In this document: piece by piece, positions 53,575-64,000 of the stretch | Numbering within the stretch: the first letter of the stretch is position 1 | Layout: every line of letters starts with the position of its first letter | Translations under genes and position numbers: made by a program | NCBI GenBank assembly: GCA_030148865.1 | Contig: JASBSR010000041.1 | Span: 62,001 to 126,000, forward strand | Origin: Gammaproteobacteria bacterium | GTDB taxonomy: Bacteria; Pseudomonadota; Gammaproteobacteria; SZUA-229 | Direction: 5' to 3' | Length of the DNA stretch: 64,000 nt | Notes under the pieces: model-generated | Seen by the model: only the letters and a program-made list of their open reading frames with translations | Database searches by the model: none | What the model was told of the DNA's origin: nothing

Positions 53575-54204
53575 TCACTCCACTTGTTGAGTCATTAACA
53601 ATGCGGCCAGCAAATCCGCATTTTTTTCCTGCTGATATTGTTTCAGCGTTCGGTGGCTGATAAATATAGCCGCCAGCTGCTCGCCAGCGGTTTCGAATTC
53701 GTCATTGATAACTATATAGTCGAATTCATTGTAATGCGACATTTCTCTGACTGCATCCCGCATCCGGCGGTCGATCACCTCGGCGGCGTCCTGACCGCGA
53801 TTGCTGAGCCGCTGCCGCAGGGCGGCGATGCTCGGCGGCAAAATGTAAATTGACTGGCAGCCCGGCATTTGCTGCCGAATCTGGCGCGCGCCCTGCCAGT
53901 CGATCTCCAGAATCACGTCCTGGCCCAGATCCAGCTGCTGCTGAATATACTGGCGCGAGGTACCGTAATAATTATCAAACACTTTAGCGTGCTCGAGAAA
54001 CTCGCCGCCGTTCATCATCGCCTCGAACTCGGTCAGGGTGATGAAATGATAGTCCACGCCATCCGCTTCACCTTTGCGCGCGGCTCGGGTGGTGTGCGAT
54101 ATCGACAATACCAGGTCGTCGATTCTTGCCAGCAACGCCTGTACCAGCGTGGTCTTACCAGCACCGGAGGGCGCAGAAATGATATACAGGGTGCCTTTTG
54201 CCAC
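53575..54204 (-). CDS. gmk: Guanylate kinase
   Basis: A 209-residue cytoplasmic kinase phosphorylating GMP to GDP. The P-loop is APSGAGKTTL. SISHTTRAARKGEADGVDYH (GMP binding) and EIDWQGARQI follow. It starts the gmk-rpoZ-spoT operon; tRNA-Pro lies 33 bases upstream on the same strand. Confidence 0.98.
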   Translation of the reverse strand: MAKGTLYIISAPSGAGKTTLVQALLARIDDLVLSISHTTRAARKGEADGVDYHFITLTEFEAMMNGGEFLEHAKVFDNYYGTSRQYIQQQLDLGQDVILEIDWQGARQIRQQMPGCQSIYILPPSIAALRQRLSNRGQDAAEVIDRRMRDAVREMSHYNEFDYIVINDEFETAGEQLAAIFISHRTLKQYQQEKNADLLAALLMTQQVE

Positions 54205-54237
54205 AGATTCTAAACTCGTATCGATTGAATGACCGAC

Positions 54238-54314
54238 TGGTCGGAGTGAGAGGATTTGAACCTCCGACCCCTACGTCCCGAACGTAGTGCTCTACCAAGC
54301 TGAGCTACACTCCG
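54238..54314 (-). tRNA. tRNA-Pro (anticodon CGG)
   Basis: A 77-nt tRNA with encoded CCA. The acceptor stem CGGAGTG/CACTCCG, D-loop AGCTCAGCTTGGTAGAGC, anticodon stem-loop CTACG-TTCGGGA-CGTAG (anticodon CGG) and T arm GGAGGTTCAAATCCTC all pair. It reads CCG proline codons. Confidence 0.97.
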
Positions 54315-54392
54315 AAGCCGCGTATTCTAGCAGCTTGTCTCGCCTCTGGGGCTTTAGCAGTGATGTTTCAGCTATTTTGCTGAAAAAATTTC

Positions 54393-55376
54393 TCAGCTCG
54401 CGCGCGCCACCGAAAAATCGGCCAGGGTGTGCAGTGCCTGCCGGTATTCTGACTCGGGCAAATGCGCCAGTTGCGCCCGGGCCAGCTCAGCCTGCTGTTT
54501 CGCCACCATCTCGGTATAGGTCAGCGCGCCGGTGTCGTTGATTATCTGCTGCACTTCGGCGAGCAGCTCATAACCACCATTCTCAATCGCGCGCCGGATC
54601 TGCGCTGCCTGCTCCACCGTGCCCTGCGCCAGAGCATAAATCAGCGGTAGCGTGGGCTTGCCTTCGGCGAGATCATCACCGACATTTTTGCCCATGGCCT
54701 CGCTGCTGGAGGCATAATCGAGGACATCATCGATCAGCTGGAATGCGGTCCCCAGATGTCTGCCATAAGCCGCCATCGCCGCTTCTTCTGCAGCGCTGCG
54801 AGCACAGACCACAGCACCAAGGCGGGTCGCAGCTTCGAATAATTTCGCGGTTTTGCAATAAATCACCTCCATGTAGCGGGCCTCACCGGTGTCGGCATCG
54901 TGCACATTCATCAACTGCATGACTTCGCCTTCGGCGATCACATTGGTGGTGTTGGCGAGGATTTCCATGACCCGCATGTTATTGGCTTCAACCATCATCT
55001 CGAACGCACGCGAATACAAAAAATCACCCACCAGCACGCTGGCGGCGTTGCCGAACAGGGCATTGGCGGTTTCGTGACCACGGCGCAGGTCGGATTCGTC
55101 GACCACATCGTCGTGCAACAGGGTGGCGGTGTGGATGAACTCGATAATCGCCGCCAGCAGATGGTGCTGTGTGCCGTCATAACCATAGGCGCGGGCCGCG
55201 ATCAACGCCAGCAGGGGACGGAGGCGTTTGCCGCCGGAATTCACGATATAATTGCCCAGCTGGTTGATCAACACCACCTCCGAGGCCAGACGCTGGTGAA
55301 TCACAGCATCCACTGCCTGCATATCGGTCGCGGTCAGGCGTTTGATGGCATCCAGCGGATTGGGGCTTGTCGTCAC
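54393..55376 (-). CDS. ispB: Octaprenyl diphosphate synthase IspB
   Basis: A 327-residue all-helical trans-prenyltransferase making the ubiquinone side chain. First Asp-rich motif: LLHDDVVDESDLRRG; second: FQLIDDVLDYAS. The GGKRLRPLL block is near the N-terminus. Chain length is inferred from similarity to E. coli IspB and the ubiquinone context. It diverges from rplU, the usual gammaproteobacterial arrangement. Confidence 0.95.
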   Translation of the reverse strand: MTTSPNPLDAIKRLTATDMQAVDAVIHQRLASEVVLINQLGNYIVNSGGKRLRPLLALIAARAYGYDGTQHHLLAAIIEFIHTATLLHDDVVDESDLRRGHETANALFGNAASVLVGDFLYSRAFEMMVEANNMRVMEILANTTNVIAEGEVMQLMNVHDADTGEARYMEVIYCKTAKLFEAATRLGAVVCARSAAEEAAMAAYGRHLGTAFQLIDDVLDYASSSEAMGKNVGDDLAEGKPTLPLIYALAQGTVEQAAQIRRAIENGGYELLAEVQQIINDTGALTYTEMVAKQQAELARAQLAHLPESEYRQALHTLADFSVARAS

Positions 55377-55545
55377 GGGCTTTCCGGGTGATAAAGAATG
55401 CGCATCCTATTTAGCGCCGCCCAGCAGGTCAAGCCTTTGCGCAAATACCTGACCAGTGTGGTAAAAATAAGCTGAAACCAGCTTGCCAGCAGGCCTCCTA
55501 GCCAGTAAAATCTGCGCCCTTTCATTACACGATTTGGAGAACGCC

Positions 55546-55857
55546 ATGTACGCGGTTTTGAGTACAGGTGGTAAACAGTACAAAGTAGCGCAGGGCGATG
55601 TCTGCCGCGTCGAAAAACTGGATGCCGAAGCAGGGGCTTCCGTTGAGCTCGACAAAATATTGATGATCGCTGATGGCGACAAAATTAATATCGGCACCCC
55701 ACTGGTTGCCGGTGGCAAGGTGACAGCCGTAGTCAAGTCTCACGGTCGCGCCGATAAGGTCGAAATTGTGAAATTTCGCCGCCGTAAACACCATCAGAAA
55801 CGTACCGGCCATCGCCAGTACTATACTGAAATTGAAATTACTGCGATTGCAGGCTAA
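55546..55857 (+). CDS. rplU: 50S ribosomal protein L21
   Basis: 103 residues; starts [14 protein letters not shown] and contains [20 protein letters not shown], the L21 rRNA-binding signature. GGAG precedes the ATG at 55546; the longer frame from 55483 is not used. rpmA follows. Confidence 0.98.
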   Translation: MYAVLSTGGKQYKVAQGDVCRVEKLDAEAGASVELDKILMIADGDKINIGTPLVAGGKVTAVVKSHGRADKVEIVKFRRRKHHQKRTGHRQYYTEIEITAIAG

Positions 55858-55901
55858 GCCCACCGGCGAAGTCTCGCGAACAGCACTGAGGAGCATAAAC
55901 A

Positions 55902-56159
55902 ATGGCACATAAGAAAGCGGCGGGCAGTACCCGTAACGGTCGCGAGTCGGAATCCAAACGACTCGGCGTGAAAAAATACGGCGGCGAAGCTGTGCTGGCA
56001 GGTAATATCCTGGTGCGCCAGCGTGGCACTCAATTTCACGCCGGTGCCAATGTCGGCATGGGTCGTGACCACACGCTGTTCGCAAAAGCCGAAGGCAAGG
56101 TGGTATTCGAAGTCCGCGGCCCGCGAAATCGCAGAACCATCAGCGTGCAACCGGCCTGA
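55902..56159 (+). CDS. rpmA: 50S ribosomal protein L27
   Basis: 85 residues; [20 protein letters not shown] is the N-terminal tail that reaches the peptidyl transferase centre. No Firmicutes-type N-terminal pre-sequence is present. It is in an operon with rplU, with a terminator downstream. Confidence 0.98.
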   Translation: MAHKKAAGSTRNGRESESKRLGVKKYGGEAVLAGNILVRQRGTQFHAGANVGMGRDHTLFAKAEGKVVFEVRGPRNRRTISVQPA

Positions 56160-56178
56160 GGCGACACCGCCTTCGCTT

Positions 56179-56206
56179 AAAAAAGCCCCGGTTCGGGGCT
56201 TTTTTT
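56179..56206 (+). terminator. Rho-independent terminator after rpmA
   Basis: The stem AGCCCCG/CGGGGCT with a 3-base loop is followed by a run of six or more T. Confidence 0.9.
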
Positions 56207-56224
56207 ATGAAAATAATAAATACT

Positions 56225-56365
56225 TGTCCGCAAATGAACGCTAATGTACGCAAATAAAAACATCATGTGATGGATATTTCTGCATTCAGAATAGTTATGA
56301 TTCCATACACATCTACAAACAAGACTGATATTACATTCGCGTTTATTTGCGTTCATTGGCGGATA
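56225..56365. repeat. Paired inverted intergenic repeat (TTGCGG type, three-unit arms)
   Basis: The left arm (56225-56258) starts TGTCCGCAAATGAACGCTAA and goes on TGTACGCAAATAA. The right arm (56331-56365) reads TTACATTCGCGTTTATTTGC and then GTTCATTGGCGGATAA. Each arm holds three GCG-containing units at 10-12 base spacing, the clearest tandem structure in the set. It lies between the rpmA terminator and obg. Confidence 0.7.
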
Positions 56366-56391
56366 AAGCTTTTAACACACACTTGAACTGA

Positions 56392-58537
<2,146 letters not shown>

Positions 58538-58541
58538 GCCA

Positions 58542-58656
58542 GTTGTCCACAGAGGAACGTGGATATATTTCTTACGGCAAAATTTAGATTGCAGCGCCCG
58601 ATGCCCGAAAACGTTTTTCAATGAAGCAGTCTTATCTGTGTTCATCTGTGGACAAC
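58542..58656. repeat. Paired inverted intergenic repeat (CTGTGG type)
   Basis: The left arm is GTTGTCCACAGAGGAACGTG (58542-58561). The right arm is CTGTGTTCATCTGTGGACAAC (58636-58656). The outer 13 bases (GTTGTCCACAGA/TCTGTGGACAAC) are nearly exact inverted copies. The core between them is unrelated to other cores. Confidence 0.7.
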
Positions 58657-58694
58657 CAGTTATTAAGCACCAGACAGAAGAAAAACCAGGCAAT

Positions 58695-58722
58695 AAAAAA
58701 GCCGGTCAGTGACCGGCTTTTT
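58695..58722. terminator. Terminator between proB and rpsT
   Basis: The stem GCCGGTCA/TGACCGGC has A-rich and T-rich flanks and so works in both directions. It ends the minus-strand rpsT transcript 20 bases past its stop. Confidence 0.85.
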
Positions 58723-58741
58723 GCATGACATGCGTTCTGGC

Positions 58742-59005
58742 TTAGGCCATAGCGCGAATATTGTTGTTCATGCGGCTTTTATGGCGTGCTGCCTTGTTGG
58801 CATGGATCAGACCTTTGCCGGCGACGCTGTCAATAATTGGGCAGGCAGCCTTGTATGCGGTTTCAGCAGCAGCTTTATCGCCGGCACCGATCGCACTGTA
58901 GACACGCTTGATATAAGTACGCATCATCGAACGCTGACCCGCGTTCTGGGTACGGTGAGTTTCGGCCTGTTTGGCGCGTTTCTTAGCGGAAGCTGAATTA
59001 GCCAA
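58742..59005 (-). CDS. rpsT: 30S ribosomal protein S20
   Basis: 87 residues; (M)[17 protein letters not shown] is the S20 N-terminus. The start codon is TTG at 59005, as in E. coli rpsT, where the UUG start and weak ribosome binding site are part of autogenous control; the same may hold here. It diverges from murJ. Confidence 0.96.
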   Translation of the reverse strand: MANSASAKKRAKQAETHRTQNAGQRSMMRTYIKRVYSAIGAGDKAAAETAYKAACPIIDSVAGKGLIHANKAARHKSRMNNNIRAMA

Positions 59006-59133
59006 TGGAGTAAACCTGTGCTGTGAAAAAAGAGCGCGTAAAATGCCAGTTTCTAAGGGTTTTGTCAATCCATTTTCGCTACAATCGGATTTTGGTTTGA
59101 CGCACCGGCACCTGCTTTGAAGGAGTATCCACA

Positions 59134-60690
59134 CTGAGTACACGGCTTCTGCACTCCACCCTGACGGTGGGCGGCATGACACTGGTGTCACGAATTTTCG
59201 GCCTGCTGCGCGATATCACTCTGGCGACCATATTCGGTGCCAGCGGTGGCACCGACGCCTTTCTGGTCGCCTTCAAGATCCCGAATTTTATGCGCCGTTT
59301 ATTCGGAGAAGGCGCATTTTCGCAGGCGTTCGTCCCTGTTTTCTCGGAGTACCGCGAACAGCGCAGCCGCGAGGCGCTCCGGGACCTGCTCGATCATGTC
59401 GCTGGTAAGCTCGGCGGCGTGCTGCTGCTAATCACTGCGCTGGGTTCGCTCGCCGCGCCCGTCCTGGTGTATTTGTTCGCACCCGGTTTCAGCGATGAGC
59501 CGGCACGTTTTGCGCTGACCGCAGAATTATTACGCATCACTTTTCCCTATCTGTTTTTTATTGCACTGGTAGCCTTCGCCGGCGGCATTCTCAACAGTTA
59601 TGGCCGCTTTGGCGTGCCCGCCTTCACTCCGGTACTGCTCAATCTGTGCCTGATCGCCGCTGCGCTGTGGTTCGCACCTTATTTTGATGAACCCCTGATG
59701 GCGCTGGCCTGGGCGGTGTTCGCCGCCGGTGTGCTACAGCTGCTGTTTCAGTTTCCCTCTCTGCTCAAGCTGGGGCTGATGCCACGACCACGGATTTCGC
59801 GCAACCACGAAGGCGTGGGCAAAATTCTGAAACTGATGCTGCCGGCAGTGATCGGCTCTTCGGTGGCGCAAATTAATTTATTACTCGACACTATCATTGC
59901 CTCGTTTCTCATGGTTGGCAGCGTCACCTGGCTGTATTATTCTGACCGCCTGCTGGAGTTTCCACTCGGCGTCCTCGGCATCGCGGTCGCCACTGTGATT
60001 CTGCCGGCGCTATCGAATCAGCACGCACGCGAATCCAGCATCGAATTCAATCAGACCCTGAACTGGGCGAGCCGGCTGGTAATGGTGATTTCCATCCCCG
60101 CCTGTGTCGGTCTGCTGATGCTGGCAGCACCGGTGCTGGCAGCGCTGTTCCAGTATGGTGAGTTTGGCGCCCGCGATGTGCATCTTGCCAGTCTGAGTTT
60201 AATGGCCTATATTCTCGGCCTGCCTGGATTTATTCTGATTAAAGTGTTCGCGCCCGGCTATTACGCGCGTCAGGACACTAAAACCCCGGTGCGGATCGCA
60301 ATTATCGCCATGATCAGTAATATGGTGATGAATATTGCCTTTGTTGTGCCGCTGGTGATGCTGGATTACGAAGCACCGCACGTGGGGCTCGCGCTGGCCA
60401 CCTCGTGCTCAGCCTATCTCAATGCCTTTATGCTGTATCGCGGTCTGCGCAAAACCGAAACCTTTGTTCCCGACGCTGGCTGGAGTCGCCTGCTGTTGCA
60501 AATCGCACTCGCCGCCGCGGCCATGGCGCTGCTGATCTGGCAGCTCAGCCCCGCGCACACTGCCTGGACAGACTGGGCGGCGAGCGAACGCCTGCTGCGC
60601 CTGAGTCTGATCATTGTGTTGTCTGCCGGCGCTTATTTTGCCACGCTCTGGATCAGCGGCATGCGCCCGGCTGTACTGAGGCGACACTGA
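59134..60690 (+). CDS. murJ: Lipid II flippase MurJ
   Basis: A 518-residue inner-membrane flippase with about 14 helices that moves lipid II to the periplasm. [36 protein letters not shown] and [13 protein letters not shown] are family blocks. The usual N-terminus (short Ser/Leu stretch, then the first helix) is encoded from a CTG at 59134 with AGGAG nine bases upstream; the first ATG would cut into helix 1 and a GTG at 59167 is the alternative. Its stop overlaps the ribF ATG. Confidence 0.93.
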   Translation: MSTRLLHSTLTVGGMTLVSRIFGLLRDITLATIFGASGGTDAFLVAFKIPNFMRRLFGEGAFSQAFVPVFSEYREQRSREALRDLLDHVAGKLGGVLLLITALGSLAAPVLVYLFAPGFSDEPARFALTAELLRITFPYLFFIALVAFAGGILNSYGRFGVPAFTPVLLNLCLIAAALWFAPYFDEPLMALAWAVFAAGVLQLLFQFPSLLKLGLMPRPRISRNHEGVGKILKLMLPAVIGSSVAQINLLLDTIIASFLMVGSVTWLYYSDRLLEFPLGVLGIAVATVILPALSNQHARESSIEFNQTLNWASRLVMVISIPACVGLLMLAAPVLAALFQYGEFGARDVHLASLSLMAYILGLPGFILIKVFAPGYYARQDTKTPVRIAIIAMISNMVMNIAFVVPLVMLDYEAPHVGLALATSCSAYLNAFMLYRGLRKTETFVPDAGWSRLLLQIALAAAAMALLIWQLSPAHTAWTDWAASERLLRLSLIIVLSAGAYFATLWISGMRPAVLRRH

Positions 60691-61646
60691 TGCAACTGGT
60701 CCGCGGACTTTATAATCTGCGCCCCGAGCACCGCGGCTGTGTACTCAGTATCGGCAATTTTGATGGCCTGCATCTCGGTCATCAGGCCCTGCTGAAACTA
60801 TTACGCGAACATGCACAACAGCACCAGACCCATGCCTGCCTGCTCAGCTTTGAACCGCTGCCGCACGAATATTTCAATCACCAGCAGGGCAAGGCCGGCG
60901 GTGGCCGCCTGATGAACACCCGGGAAAAAATCAGTGTGCTGCAACAATTGCCCGCCGGCTTGTGTCCGGATCAGTTTTTACTACTGCGTTTTTCTGAGCA
61001 GCTCGCTGAGATGAGCGCGGCCGATTTTATTCAGCAAATTCTGGTCGATGCCTTGCAAATCCGTGCACTGGTGATCGGCGATGATTTTCGTTTTGGTCAT
61101 GGCCGCGAAGGCGATATCGAAATACTGAAGCAGGCAGCGGTACAACACGGCTTTGCGATCACATCTTTACCAAGCCAGGTGCTGGATCAGTGCCGGGTGA
61201 GCAGCACTCGCATCCGCAAAGCGCTGCAACAGGATCGGCTCGCTGACGCCGCTGGTATGCTCGGGCGCGACTACCAGATCTGCGGCCGAGTCGCGCACGG
61301 CGACAAACGAGGCCGCACCATAGGCTTTCCGACCGCGAATATTCGCCTGAAACGCAGCACCAGCCCGCTCCAGGGCGTGTATTCTGTTACCATGCACACG
61401 GCAGAGCACGACGCACTGCCAGCGATTGCCAATCTTGGTGCCCGACCAACGGTCGCAGGCACCGAAGTCAGGCTCGAAGTCCACGTATTCGATTTTTCCG
61501 GTGATTTATACGGGCGCAATGTCTGCGTTGCGTTTCATCATAAAATACGCGGCGAGAAAAAATTCGACAGCCTGGATGCACTCAAACAACAGATCGCGAT
61601 TGACTGCGCAACAGCTAAAAAGCAATTAAAAATAAATAATGAATAA
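60690..61646 (+). CDS. ribF: Bifunctional riboflavin kinase/FMN adenylyltransferase RibF
   Basis: A 318-residue enzyme converting riboflavin to FMN and then FAD. The N-terminal adenylyltransferase domain has SIGNFDGLHLGHQAL and the VIGDDFRFGHGREG block, VSSTRIRKAL. The C-terminal kinase domain has GRVAHGDKRGRTIGFPTANI and NLGARPTV. The ATG overlaps the murJ stop (ATGA). Confidence 0.97.
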   Translation: MQLVRGLYNLRPEHRGCVLSIGNFDGLHLGHQALLKLLREHAQQHQTHACLLSFEPLPHEYFNHQQGKAGGGRLMNTREKISVLQQLPAGLCPDQFLLLRFSEQLAEMSAADFIQQILVDALQIRALVIGDDFRFGHGREGDIEILKQAAVQHGFAITSLPSQVLDQCRVSSTRIRKALQQDRLADAAGMLGRDYQICGRVAHGDKRGRTIGFPTANIRLKRSTSPLQGVYSVTMHTAEHDALPAIANLGARPTVAGTEVRLEVHVFDFSGDLYGRNVCVAFHHKIRGEKKFDSLDALKQQIAIDCATAKKQLKINNE

Positions 61647-61717
61647 TGAAAATCGAATAAACAACTTGCCGGTTTTTTTTGAAAACATTATTCATTATTA
61701 GTTACTCATTATTCATT
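61635..61717. repeat. AT-rich inverted repeat pair
   Basis: AATAATGAATAATGAAAA (61635-61652) overlaps the end of ribF. CATTATTCATTATTAG (61686-61701) and CTCATTATTCATTA follow in inverted orientation just upstream of ileS. It has the same plan as the G-rich paired repeats but with ATTATTC units. Confidence 0.55.
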
Positions 61718-61730
61718 AACCTCTAAGGCC

Positions 61731-64000
61731 ATGACAAACTACAAGCACACCCTCAACCTGCCGCACACGGCCTTTCCCATGCGTGGCAATCTGGCGCAAC
61801 GCGAACCCAAGATGTTAACAGCCTGGGAAACGAACAACCTGTACCAGAAGATTCGCCAAGTCAGCGCCGGCCGGCCAACCTTTGTGCTGCACGATGGCCC
61901 GCCCTATGCCAACGGCGATATTCATATTGGTCACGCGGTCAACAAGATTCTCAAAGACATCATTATCAAAAGCCGCACCCTCGATGGTTTTGATGCGCGC
62001 TATGTGCCGGGCTGGGACTGCCACGGTTTGCCGATCGAGTTAAGGGTCGAGAAAAAAGTCGGCAAAGCCGGCGTTAAAGTCGATGCTAAAACTTTCCGCC
62101 AGAAATGTCGTGACTACGCAGCAAAACAGGTCGATGGTCAACGCCGCGACTTCAAACGCCTCGGCGTGCTTGGTGACTGGGATAAACCCTATCTCACCAT
62201 GGATTTTAAATTTGAAGCCGACATTGTGCGCGCGCTCGGCAAGGTGATCGAAAACGGTCATGTGCACAAGGGCAGCAAGCCGGTGCACTGGTGTCTCGAC
62301 TGCGGCTCAGCACTGGCTGAAGCCGAAGTCGAATACAAAGATAAAGAGTCACCGGCGATCGATGTTGCTTTCCGCGCAGTCGATAACGCTGCGGTGTTAA
62401 ACGCGTTTAACACCGATCAGGGCGAAGGCGATGTCGCAGTCGTGATCTGGACCACAACCCCGTGGACCCTGCCGGCGAATCAGGCGGTGGCACTCAATCC
62501 CGAATTTGAATACCAGTTGATTCAGGTGCAAAGTGAGCACGATGTGCTACGTCTGATACTGGAAAGCACACTCGCCACCGCCGCACTTGAACGTTATCAG
62601 TTTGTCGATTACACAGTGCTGGCAAGCACACCAGGTAGCGCGCTGGAGCATCTTTTATTCAAGCATCCGTTTTACAATAAGCAGGTGCCGATTATTCTTG
62701 GTGACCATGTCACCACCGAGGCCGGTACTGGCGCGGTACACACCGCACCCGGTCACGGTCAGGATGACTACATCGTGGGTAATCGCTATGGTCTGGACGT
62801 GTATAACCCGGTGGGCGGCGACGGCGTGTTTTTACCCGACACCGAACTGTTCGCCGGCACCCATGTCACTCAAGCGAATGATGCCATTCTCGAAACTCTG
62901 CGCGCCAGTCGCGCGTTGTTAAAACAGGCGAAGTTAAAACACAGTTACCCGTGTTGCTGGCGGCACAAAACACCGGTTATTTTTCGCGCCACACCGCAGT
63001 GGTTTATTAGCATGACACAAAATAATCTGCGTACACATGCCATGCAGGAAATTGCCAGCACTGAGTGGCTGCCCGACTGGGGTCGCGCGCGCATCGAAGG
63101 TATGGTAAAAAATCGTCCCGACTGGTGCATCTCGCGGCAACGCACCTGGGGGGTGCCGATACCTTTATTCGTGCACAAAGAAACCGGAGAACTGCATCCC
63201 GATACTGCCAGCCTGATCGAACAGGTAGCGCAACGTATCGAACAAAAGGGCATCGAGGCATGGTTCGAGCTCGACTCCGCTGAACTGCTAGGTGAAGCCG
63301 ACAGCGATTACGAAAAAACCACTGACACATTAGATGTCTGGTTCGACTCCGGCGTCACCCACGCCTGTGTCCTCGGCCAGTATGAGCACCTGCCTTTTCC
63401 GGCCGATGTATATCTCGAAGGCTCGGATCAGCACCGCGGCTGGTTTCAGTCTTCGTTGTTAACCTCGGTGGCGATGAATGGCGTCGCGCCCTACAAGTCT
63501 GTTTTAACCCACGGCTTCACCGTTGATGCCAAAGGCCACAAAATGTCGAAATCGCTCGGCAATGTGATGGCACCACAAAAAGTGGTGAACTCGCTGGGCG
63601 CAGATATTCTGCGTTTGTGGGTGGCGAGCAGCGATTACAGCGCTGAGATGACAGTGTCGGATGAAATTTTAAAACGCTCCGCCGATTCCTATCGCCGTAT
63701 CCGTAATACTGCGCGCTTTCTCCTGGCTAATCTCGACGGTTTTGATCCAGCACAACACAAGCTTAAACCCGAAAACATGCTGCCGCTGGATCGCTGGGCC
63801 GTTGCGCGTAGCGCTGAATTACAGCAGGCTATTATCGAGGCCTACACGAATTATAATTTCCACTCGATTTACCAGAAGTTGCATAACTTCTGTTCGGTGG
63901 ACATGGGCGGTTTTTACCTCGACATCATTAAGGACCGTCAGTACACCACGCAGAGCGACAGTATCGCACGGCGCTCAGCACAAACTGCGCTGTATCATAT
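61731..64000 (+). CDS. ileS: Isoleucyl-tRNA synthetase (3' end outside window)
   Basis: A class I aminoacyl-tRNA synthetase. The frame is open from ATG 61731 to the window edge, about 756 codons of the usual 930-940. The HIGH motif is in [28 protein letters not shown] marks the editing domain, and the KMSKS loop is in [11 protein letters not shown]. The missing part holds the anticodon-binding end and the C-terminal zinc site. It follows ribF, as in most gammaproteobacteria; lspA would be expected next. Confidence 0.98.
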   Translation, partial: MTNYKHTLNLPHTAFPMRGNLAQREPKMLTAWETNNLYQKIRQVSAGRPTFVLHDGPPYANGDIHIGHAVNKILKDIIIKSRTLDGFDARYVPGWDCHGLPIELRVEKKVGKAGVKVDAKTFRQKCRDYAAKQVDGQRRDFKRLGVLGDWDKPYLTMDFKFEADIVRALGKVIENGHVHKGSKPVHWCLDCGSALAEAEVEYKDKESPAIDVAFRAVDNAAVLNAFNTDQGEGDVAVVIWTTTPWTLPANQAVALNPEFEYQLIQVQSEHDVLRLILESTLATAALERYQFVDYTVLASTPGSALEHLLFKHPFYNKQVPIILGDHVTTEAGTGAVHTAPGHGQDDYIVGNRYGLDVYNPVGGDGVFLPDTELFAGTHVTQANDAILETLRASRALLKQAKLKHSYPCCWRHKTPVIFRATPQWFISMTQNNLRTHAMQEIASTEWLPDWGRARIEGMVKNRPDWCISRQRTWGVPIPLFVHKETGELHPDTASLIEQVAQRIEQKGIEAWFELDSAELLGEADSDYEKTTDTLDVWFDSGVTHACVLGQYEHLPFPADVYLEGSDQHRGWFQSSLLTSVAMNGVAPYKSVLTHGFTVDAKGHKMSKSLGNVMAPQKVVNSLGADILRLWVASSDYSAEMTVSDEILKRSADSYRRIRNTARFLLANLDGFDPAQHKLKPENMLPLDRWAVARSAELQQAIIEAYTNYNFHSIYQKLHNFCSVDMGGFYLDIIKDRQYTTQSDSIARRSAQTALYH

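Noticed and set aside
62587-63283. Short plus-strand frames inside ileS
   Set aside because: I read the ileS frame from 61731 to the window end and found it open with no frameshift, so these are out-of-frame shadows.

Overview
The window is chromosomal DNA of a gammaproteobacterium. Evidence: the order ispB / rplU-rpmA-obg-proB / rpsT / murJ-ribF-ileS is the Pseudomonas-type arrangement; gmk-rpoZ-spoT-ridA-recG is a classic gammaproteobacterial operon; rpsT starts with UUG as in E. coli; and ubiC, ubiA, DauA, TrxC and a FetAB pair are all present. I see no rRNA, prophage, CRISPR array or intact insertion sequence. The genus cannot be fixed from the sequence alone.

Layout. 1-5 kb: molybdopterin genes (moaC on the minus strand; moaD-moaE on the plus strand), an OmpA-like protein, a Do-family periplasmic protease and an FKBP lipoprotein. 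4.5-9.8 kb: yicC diverging from rph-rdgB, then a small HExxH protein, a YjgN-type membrane protein with a pilin-like segment, and an M48 peptidase. 9.8-16.4 kb: lipid scavenging (fadL plus a VolA-like lipase lipoprotein, and a YciA-like thioesterase), a hydrolase, a TetR/AhpD-like divergent pair with strong operators, and a broken zinc-finger ORF. 16.4-25 kb: apbE, a gamma-carbonic anhydrase, ubiA, comF, a GAF-GGDEF-EAL protein, bioB and bioF. 25-37.5 kb: a repeat-rich gap, a lipase/PlsB-like pair, an adenosine-kinase-like kinase, fetAB, trxC, an SpmA/SpmB-like protein, DauA and an LplT-acyltransferase fusion. 37.6-46 kb: a signalling cluster (PilZ; HTH + [2Fe-2S] + reductase-like fusion; pseudo-receiver), then an outer-membrane protein, rmuC, a Rieske protein, tusA-tetR, ppiA and ubiC. 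46-54 kb: a hybrid kinase, recG, ridA, spoT, rpoZ and gmk. 54-64 kb: tRNA-Pro(CGG), then the ispB-to-ileS block; ileS runs off the end.

Three things stand out. First, at least eight intergenic gaps carry a pair of short, internally repetitive arms in inverted orientation around an unrelated 45-110 bp core (4.4, 19.9, 23.8, 28.9, 33.5, 50.5, 56.3 and 58.6 kb). A ninth AT-rich pair at 61.7 kb has the same plan, and solo arms occur elsewhere. Second, the 37.7-39.9 kb cluster has a protein joining a DNA-binding-type HTH to a ferredoxin and a reductase domain whose flavin and nucleotide motifs look degenerate, next to a receiver domain that has lost its phospho-acceptor Asp. This could be a redox-sensing module. 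Third, lipid turnover recurs: fadL-volA, a thioesterase, a class 3 lipase with a PlsB-like acyltransferase, and an LplT-PlsC fusion.

Several starts are unusual: CTG for murJ; TTG for rpsT, bioF and the SpmA/B-like gene; GTG for the Rieske and GGDEF/EAL genes.
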